Of a DNA stretch of 7,949 nt, positions 1 to 4,585 are shown piece after piece; position 1 is the first letter of the stretch; the number at the start of each line of letters is the position of its first letter. The translations under genes were made by a program, and so were the position numbers. The stretch covers positions 1 through 7,949 of the forward strand of contig CAMLDJ010000255.1 in the NCBI GenBank assembly GCA_946478755.1, written 5' to 3'. A model generated the notes under the pieces. The model saw only the letters and a list, made by a program, of their open reading frames with translations. It made no database searches and was not told where the DNA came from. This stretch comes from an uncultured Pedobacter sp. (GTDB taxonomy: Bacteria; Bacteroidota; Bacteroidia; Sphingobacteriales; Sphingobacteriaceae).

Positions 1-1
1 T

Positions 2-1360
2 AACCGGCTTAACCTCAATTATATGGCCTTATCAAGGGAAATGGAGTTTCATGCCGATGCCGTTGCGGCAGGTGTGGCCGGCTCCCAACCTTTAGTCAGT
101 TCGCTTTTAAGGCTGGGGCTTGCCGATCAATCGCTGAACAGCGTCTTTGATTACTATAACAGCAAGATAGAATTGCTGCAAAAGACCAACAACTTTTACC
201 CCCAGCAATTTTTTGTGATGAGCCGGCTTGCGTTTTCAGAAAATCTTCAGCTGCATGACGGACTGCCAAGTTTATCTATAGCTATTTATAAGCGCTTTAA
301 TAAAACAAAACTTGTGCTGGACAACCAATGGTCCTCGCACCCGAATACAGAAGAAAGGGTAGAAAGGCTGATGGCGCTTAACATCCCACAGCGTGAAACA
401 CATACCGGACTGGCGATGGATCTGCTTAGTGATAAGGAAAAGCTCCAGGAAATGATTACAGCGCAAATGTTTGCGCAGGTTAACTATACTTCCGAGCCGG
501 TTGTTGCAGATTCTGGTGTATTTATGGAAGAATATCTCAAACGAGAAGAAGAGGCTTCCTTTCCGGGCGTATATAATGGCTATTTTGATGTTCGAGATCC
601 TTATGTCCAATTTACTTCGGCAGATTTTGAAGTCTCCGGAGCTGCGGGGCTGGGTTCATTCGAGGCAATGATTGACGATGCTGTGATTGGAGATGTTAAA
701 AGCCTGGAAGCTGCGACCTCAGATCTGCAGATCATAGAAAGCATCAATAATGGGGGACTGGAAATAAATACGTTCGACTATGATGGTGACAAATATACCG
801 TTTATGATGCTTATCCGCTGATGAAACGCATTGAAGAAGACATCTCCAGGCTGAAGGAAAGCCTGGAAGAAAATGAAAAAAGAATATTCGGATTTTTTTT
901 AAATCATGCCTTAGTTCAGGGGAAAATCATTGAATTTCAGCGGCTGTCCTTAAATTTTCAGTTGGTGTCGCAAGCTTTTAAACTCCGCCAGGCGGTATAT
1001 ATTGATCTGGCAAATGCCACCTATTTTATGCACACCACAACACCTTTTGAAACCATAACCGAAAATATGTATCAGGTTAAGCGACTCGAGCAACCGTTTA
1101 AAGAGCAGGTTAGCCAGATGCTGGAGGAGACTCTTTTCAGCGAGTTAATCGAAGAACAGGTGAAGGCGCGGTTTGAAGAATACCTATCCAAAGACTGGAA
1201 ATATTTCGGACATCAAACTTATTTTGATAAAGAAGTAGAAGTACTTTTCGCCGCAATGGCCGATTATCTATCATTGATATTTACCACACATTTTAATACG
1301 AAAAAAGCATTGCTGGAGTTCCAGGCAAGCCTGATCGAAAGCGCATCGATGATAGCTTAA
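2..1360 (+). CDS. M48-family zinc metallopeptidase, C-terminal part (5' end outside window)
   Basis: The frame is open from base 2, so this is the 3' part of a longer gene and the ATG at 23 is internal. The first visible residues, SREMEFHADAVAA (from about base 32), match the third zinc-ligand motif of M48 proteases (S-R-x-x-E-x-x-A-D, as in HtpX and Ste24); the ligand Glu is at bases 44-46. The HExxH motif must lie upstream of the window. About 100 residues later comes HPNTEERVERL (338-370), the segment that closes the M48 domain in many members. About 330 further residues follow with no motif I recognise, including a charged, probably helical stretch (about 830-895) and acidic helical sequence near the C-terminus. 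No transmembrane segment is seen in this part. The domain call is strong; substrate and location are unknown. The gene ends in a hairpin terminator and converges on the small gene at 1383-1616. Confidence 0.85.
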   Translation, partial: NRLNLNYMALSREMEFHADAVAAGVAGSQPLVSSLLRLGLADQSLNSVFDYYNSKIELLQKTNNFYPQQFFVMSRLAFSENLQLHDGLPSLSIAIYKRFNKTKLVLDNQWSSHPNTEERVERLMALNIPQRETHTGLAMDLLSDKEKLQEMITAQMFAQVNYTSEPVVADSGVFMEEYLKREEEASFPGVYNGYFDVRDPYVQFTSADFEVSGAAGLGSFEAMIDDAVIGDVKSLEAATSDLQIIESINNGGLEINTFDYDGDKYTVYDAYPLMKRIEEDISRLKESLEENEKRIFGFFLNHALVQGKIIEFQRLSLNFQLVSQAFKLRQAVYIDLANATYFMHTTTPFETITENMYQVKRLEQPFKEQVSQMLEETLFSELIEEQVKARFEEYLSKDWKYFGHQTYFDKEVEVLFAAMADYLSLIFTTHFNTKKALLEFQASLIESASMIA

Positions 1361-1384
1361 AACAATCCAAGCTATCAGATTTTT
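1350..1384 (+). terminator. Intrinsic terminator of the M48 peptidase gene
   Basis: A 9-bp perfect inverted repeat (TGATAGCTT at 1350-1358, AAGCTATCA at 1369-1377) encloses a 10-base loop and is followed after two bases by a run of five T (1380-1384). The left arm covers the last codons, and the TAA stop (1358-1360) begins in the stem. Read the other way there is no T-run, so it should act only on the plus strand. The stem is modest in GC. Confidence 0.65.
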
Positions 1385-1616
1385 ACTTAGCAGGCCTTTT
1401 TTCCATTTTTAATTTCAGAATTTCAATAGGATCAGGGGAGGGTATATGATAATGCTCGTCCTCATACTGTTTAATAAGTAGTAAAGCAATTTGTAATTGC
1501 TGGCCTCCTTTACTTTCCGGAGAATGATTTAAATCAAATTGCAAATCAATCCATTCCAATAGCTCCTCATATTGTTTTTCTGTTTTGATAATGTGTGAGA
1601 TCATTGTATTTATCAT
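1383..1616 (-). CDS. Small HigA-like protein: antitoxin N-terminal half without HTH domain
   Basis: This 77-residue protein has the pattern of the N-terminal half of HigA-type regulators (COG5499 type): IKTEKQYEELLEWIDLQFD, then a spacer with SPESKGGQQLQ, then LLIKQYEDEHYHIPSPDPIEILKLKMEK. In full-length relatives the segment ending in PDPIEAIKxRMEQ is followed by a helix-turn-helix of about 50-60 residues. Here the chain stops after KRPAK, and the next bases on that strand are the terminator and 3' end of the peptidase gene, so no HTH remnant can follow. No HigB-like toxin gene adjoins it. It may be a truncated relic, or a small stand-alone protein that uses only the protein-binding half. 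The start is uncertain: ATG at 1616 or the in-frame ATG at 1604; no Shine-Dalgarno sequence decides. The family resemblance is from memory of the motif, not a search. Confidence 0.6.
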   Translation of the reverse strand: MINTMISHIIKTEKQYEELLEWIDLQFDLNHSPESKGGQQLQIALLLIKQYEDEHYHIPSPDPIEILKLKMEKRPAK

Positions 1617-1799
1617 TTTTAATTTTTGCGATGTCTTTGTTGACCTCCAATCGGAATTTATATCCGCAATCTATATCAATTTGATATTAACTTGGTAAAA
1701 ATTCATCCCGGACCAACTAATAAGTCCTAAAAATAAAGTTGATGTAGCGTTTTCGTGTTTTGTTACGTATTAACGTATAAACCAATCTAGCTGACTCTT
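1617..1799. promoter_or_regulatory. Divergent intergenic region with a palindrome at 1673-1687
   Basis: This AT-rich gap separates the HigA-like gene (leftward) from the lipoprotein gene (rightward) and should hold both promoters. It contains a perfect inverted repeat with 7-bp arms around one base, ATATCAATTTGATAT (1673-1687), which has the form of an operator. Near the rightward gene, ACGTAT occurs twice with an 8-bp period (1765-1770, 1773-1778). A possible rightward -7 box of the Bacteroidota type (consensus TAnnTTTG) is TAAAGTTG at 1734-1741, one base off consensus and without a convincing -33 TTG. Promoter placement is therefore tentative. Confidence 0.35.
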
Positions 1800-2537
1800 A
1801 TGATAAACCATCTGAACCCTACGCTTAAACCATTGACTATCGTACTGGTGGTCGCCTTATCATTTCTAAGCTGTAAAAAAGAGGAACTTACCGTGACCGA
1901 ACTCGGAAAAATGGCTGAGGCCAGGCTAACGGAAATCAAGGCCCTTAGTTCCCATATTCCCTGCAGTCAGCAGGGCAGCGTCACTATCGAGGAAATTTCA
2001 ACAGGATGTTCGACAGCCTACTATCCGGTCAAACCATCAGATCTGGCCCGGTTTGCCAGCCTGAAAAAGGATTACTTCGATTTATTGGCGAAACAAGCCG
2101 ATGCCATGGTAAAACAGGGTATCATCATTGACCCATGTTACGAATTCATCTGGATGGCCGATCAACCCATCCGGTTGGAGTGTAAGGCTGATACAGTTCA
2201 CCTGATTACTTCCGGAAACATCAATATCGAAGAAGCAAAAGTGCTTGCCCCGCAGACCTACGAAGAAATTATGTCGGCAGTAAATGCCCAGACCTGTACC
2301 AACGGATCAAACTGGATGCCTACCGCCTTAATAAAAGACAGGATCATGGACCTGCAATTTATCCCATATTTAAGAACACAGGATTATTCCGCGTTCAAGA
2401 AAAAAGTTGCCCTTTATAACCGTTTAAAATTCAGAATTCTTGAAGCGCAAGGCCCGGTTGACTATGTTCGTTCTGAGGTAAAAGTAGAAGGCATAAACTG
2501 CGTTAACGGCAAGCCGGTGATTAGCCTTAGCAACTAG
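1800..2537 (+). CDS. Hypothetical six-cysteine lipoprotein
   Basis: This 245-residue protein matches no family I recognise. The N-terminus is a lipoprotein signal peptide: a basic, then hydrophobic stretch (LTIVLVVALSFL, residues 12-23) ends in S24-C25, with Cys25 as the lipid anchor; Phe at -3 is slightly off the usual lipobox. The next residues, KKEEL, are charged, which in some Bacteroidota helps send lipoproteins to the cell surface, so an outer-membrane and possibly surface location is inferred. The mature part has exactly six further cysteines (55, 70, 113, 128, 166, 234), an even number that would suit three disulfides in the periplasm or outside. The rest looks mixed helical and soluble, with no catalytic motif. 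The start ATG at 1800 is the one that gives the signal peptide. It runs toward the LytTR operon and stops 60 bp from it; no link in function is shown. Confidence 0.75.
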   Translation: MINHLNPTLKPLTIVLVVALSFLSCKKEELTVTELGKMAEARLTEIKALSSHIPCSQQGSVTIEEISTGCSTAYYPVKPSDLARFASLKKDYFDLLAKQADAMVKQGIIIDPCYEFIWMADQPIRLECKADTVHLITSGNINIEEAKVLAPQTYEEIMSAVNAQTCTNGSNWMPTALIKDRIMDLQFIPYLRTQDYSAFKKKVALYNRLKFRILEAQGPVDYVRSEVKVEGINCVNGKPVISLSN

Positions 2538-2548
2538 TTGGGAAACCT

Positions 2549-2590
2549 TTTTGTATGCTGTCCTCGCAATTTTGTATGCTGTCATCCAAA
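2549..2590. repeat. Tandem 21-bp direct repeat (14-bp identical core)
   Basis: Two adjacent 21-bp units, 2549-2569 and 2570-2590, agree at 18 of 21 bases. The first 14 bases, TTTTGTATGCTGTC, are identical (2549-2562 and 2570-2583). They fill most of the 60-bp gap between the convergent lipoprotein and response-regulator genes. A 21-bp period puts the two copies on the same face of the helix, as in the paired sites bound by LytTR regulators, but the position is downstream of both genes, so a binding role is only a guess. It could equally be a local duplication. Confidence 0.8.
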
Positions 2591-2597
2591 TAATAAA

Positions 2598-3320
2598 TTA
2601 CAAACCGAGTTCCTTGAGCATCGCCTCTCTGTAATTGCTTCCGATAGGGACCTCGATTTGGTTGATAAAAATGCGGTTGCCTTCAATATGGCTGATCATG
2701 GATTTATTGACCAGAAATGAACGGTGGACACGAAGAAAACGGGAGGCTGGCAATAGTTCTTCCAAGGCAGAAAACGGCATTTTCGGTCCAATGGTGCCAT
2801 TGGTGGTCACAATCTTCGTGTAGTTCCCTTGGGCCTCGGCGTACAAGAGTTCAGCGTGCATGATCTTATAAACTTTACCGTTAGCTTTCAGGAAGATATA
2901 ATCGGCTGCCGGCCTGCTTTCGTTCCATTTGGGTGAAGACTGCGGCGCCACAGGCTTCTTCTGCAGCCGGTCTGCCGCCTTGTCAATAGCAATGATAAAG
3001 CGGTCAAAAGAAAATGGTTTCAGCAAATAGTCACAGGCATTCAGATCAAATGCGTCTGCAGCAAATTCTTTATAGGCCGTCGTGAATATAACCTCTGCCT
3101 TTCCTTTCAGGGTTTTGGCAAAAGAAATGCCGTCAATGACCGGCATATTGATGTCGAGCAATAAGATATCTACCTGCTGCGTCTGTAAAACAGAGCGGGC
3201 CTGCAGTGCATCTCCGCAGGATCTGACGATATGCAGGTGTTCCAGGTGACTGCAATAACTTTCCACGATGTCGCGCGCAATGGGTTCATCGTCAACAATG
3301 AGGCACTGGTATTTGCTCAT
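2598..3320 (-). CDS. LytTR-family response regulator
   Basis: This 240-residue cytoplasmic protein is the DNA-binding partner of the kinase encoded just upstream. Residues 1-120 form a receiver domain with all expected residues: acidic pocket D10-D11-E12, phospho-acceptor D56 (in LLLDINMPVIDG), switch T81 (in FTTAY) and K101 (in LLKPF). A linker rich in Pro and Ser (about 121-138) leads to a LytTR DNA-binding domain at about 139-238, shown by DYIFLKANGKVYKI, the ILYAEAQGNYTKI-like strand and turn, and RVHRSFLVN (197-205). Length and layout are normal for the family. Its ATG lies one base past the TAA of the kinase gene, so the two are co-transcribed and probably translationally coupled. LytTR domains bind paired direct repeats about 21-22 bp apart, and such pairs occur at both ends of this operon. 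The target genes are unknown. Confidence 0.95.
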   Translation of the reverse strand: MSKYQCLIVDDEPIARDIVESYCSHLEHLHIVRSCGDALQARSVLQTQQVDILLLDINMPVIDGISFAKTLKGKAEVIFTTAYKEFAADAFDLNACDYLLKPFSFDRFIIAIDKAADRLQKKPVAPQSSPKWNESRPAADYIFLKANGKVYKIMHAELLYAEAQGNYTKIVTTNGTIGPKMPFSALEELLPASRFLRVHRSFLVNKSMISHIEGNRIFINQIEVPIGSNYREAMLKELGL

Positions 3321-3321
3321 C

Positions 3322-4359
3322 TTATCTGATTTTAAGTCGTAAATTTACATAATGATATTGCTCATCGCGATACATCTGCAGTTCATGCGCATCAGGATAC
3401 AGCAACTGTAAGCGTTTCTGCACGTTAGACAGTCCCATACCACTATTTTTGTTCAGGGAATTGTGCTGCTGGTCATCCAGCCCGTAGGTATTCCTTATAG
3501 AAAATAAGATCGAATCTGCCCATAATTTGATCTGGATGTCTATGGAGATCTCTGCAGCAGCGGTATTTTTAGAATGCTTAAAGGCATTTTCGATAAATAC
3601 GATCAGCAGCATGGGTACCAGCCGAATGTTTGGATTGTTCACCTCAACAATGTCCGAACTGAAGGTAAGACGCTCTCCCAATCTTAATTTTTCAAATTCA
3701 ATGTAATTCCTGATGTAGGCAATTTCGTCTTTCAAGGGCACATACAGATCGTTAACATCGTAAACAGAGTACCTCAGCAGCTCGGACAGTTTCAGGAGCA
3801 GTGCGGGTATTTTCTGATGATCGGTAATGGAAAGGCCGTAAAGGTTATTGAGCGTATTGAACAGGAAATGCGGACTCAATTGAGATTGAAGCACATGAAG
3901 TTCACTCTTGCTATGGGCCGCCTGTCTTTGTGCATCCTTCAGTTGGTTTTGCGTGACCGAATTGACCACTTTAATCAGGGCGCCTAAACTCAGGCCGATG
4001 ATCATCATTGGAACCCAGAACATCAACAGATGAATACCTCTGTTGCCCGAAAGGTGGTCGAAACGAAATACCAGCCACATCAGACAGACCATGATCACCA
4101 ACCCCAGAATGGTTAAAATAGGCTTAGGATAAGCTTTTAAAGCCGGTGCCCAGATCTGCGAAAAATGCCTTCCGGAAAATATACACAAGATCATGGTCAC
4201 AGTCGCGGCAAAGGATACTGCTTCCGCATCATAAATGCCCATTGAACTGATATAGCTGTTCATGGCAATGAAACAGGGCACAGAAAGCGCAAGCGTCAGC
4301 AAAAAATAAAGCTTACTGCCAAAAAATCCATAAATGGAAATGGTACTTCTGTTGTTCAT
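3322..4359 (-). CDS. LytS/YehU-type sensor histidine kinase
   Basis: This 345-residue inner-membrane kinase would phosphorylate the LytTR regulator encoded downstream. Four hydrophobic segments are visible at about residues 14-34, 46-62, 80-98 and 110-132, with very short loops, so there is no large periplasmic sensor domain and the signal is probably read in or at the membrane. A helical linker (133-160) precedes the His_kinase motif LQSQLSPHFLFNTLNNL, with phospho-acceptor H164. The ATP-binding domain has an N-box, FIENAFKHS (N258), and a glycine-rich NSGMGLSNVQKRL (302-317). All catalytic elements look intact. It is the first gene of the operon; the stop is one base from the regulator's start. 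The start at 4359 gives a basic and polar N-terminus before the first helix. An exact 9-bp direct repeat straddles this start codon, which suggests autoregulation (inference). Confidence 0.95.
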   Translation of the reverse strand: MNNRSTISIYGFFGSKLYFLLTLALSVPCFIAMNSYISSMGIYDAEAVSFAATVTMILCIFSGRHFSQIWAPALKAYPKPILTILGLVIMVCLMWLVFRFDHLSGNRGIHLLMFWVPMMIIGLSLGALIKVVNSVTQNQLKDAQRQAAHSKSELHVLQSQLSPHFLFNTLNNLYGLSITDHQKIPALLLKLSELLRYSVYDVNDLYVPLKDEIAYIRNYIEFEKLRLGERLTFSSDIVEVNNPNIRLVPMLLIVFIENAFKHSKNTAAAEISIDIQIKLWADSILFSIRNTYGLDDQQHNSLNKNSGMGLSNVQKRLQLLYPDAHELQMYRDEQYHYVNLRLKIR

Positions 4360-4371
4360 TTGTGGTACTTC
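4341..4371. repeat. Paired 9-bp direct repeat across the kinase start codon, candidate LytTR site
   Basis: TGGTACTTC occurs at 4341-4349 and again at 4363-4371, with a 13-base spacer and a 22-bp period. On the coding strand of the kinase gene the copies read GAAGTACCA, one just before the ATG and one in codons 4-6. Nine-base direct repeats with an 11-13 base spacer are the usual architecture of LytTR-domain binding sites. The repeat is plainly there; its role as an operator for the adjacent regulator is inferred from spacing and position. Confidence 0.6.
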
Positions 4372-4585
4372 ATAAAATCATTAGGACAAATCTGCGCAAT
4401 CTCCTCCAGATAAAATAAATAATGGACAAACACCAGGCAAGCGGTGACCAACCTGCGGTATTGGTGGACTAAGCCGTTAAACACCGGATTTTACCCTTCG
4501 GTACACCCATATGCAAGGTACAACATTTTTCTTTTCGAGGCTGGGGGCGGAATCCAATATTTGTTCCTGAATCAAAATTATCGTT
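4360..4585. promoter_or_regulatory. Divergent control region between kinase operon and TonB receptor
   Basis: This 226-bp non-coding gap should carry promoters for both directions. Weak Bacteroidota -7-like boxes (TAnnTTTG) are CAGATTTG read leftward (4387-4394) and AATATTTG read rightward (4556-4563, 22 bases before the receptor ATG); each has one mismatch and lacks a well-spaced -33 TTG. The core GGTAC, part of the 9-bp repeat at the kinase start, recurs at 4500-4504 and 4517-4521 (as GGTACA, 17 bp apart). GGACAAA occurs twice, 40 bp apart (4384-4390, 4424-4430). No Shine-Dalgarno sequence precedes either gene. Confidence 0.35.

Noticed and set aside
272..610. 112-codon minus-strand open frame inside the peptidase gene
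   Set aside because: It is antisense to a strongly supported coding region and its product has no recognisable motif; it is a shadow frame.
2531..2552. Possible terminator after the lipoprotein gene (palindrome CAACTAGTTG, then GGGAAACC and a T-run)
   Set aside because: The palindrome leaves no proper loop and the second stem is only two or three base pairs, so a stable hairpin is unlikely despite the five T.
4356..4373. Five-codon upstream frame (MKYHK) whose TGA overlaps the kinase ATG as ATGA
   Set aside because: A frame this short arises easily by chance, and no Shine-Dalgarno sequence or attenuator-like hairpin goes with it.
4384..4430. GGACAAA repeated 40 bp apart in the divergent region
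   Set aside because: A 7-mer repeat at this distance is weak, and its flanks do not match; noted only within the control-region entry.
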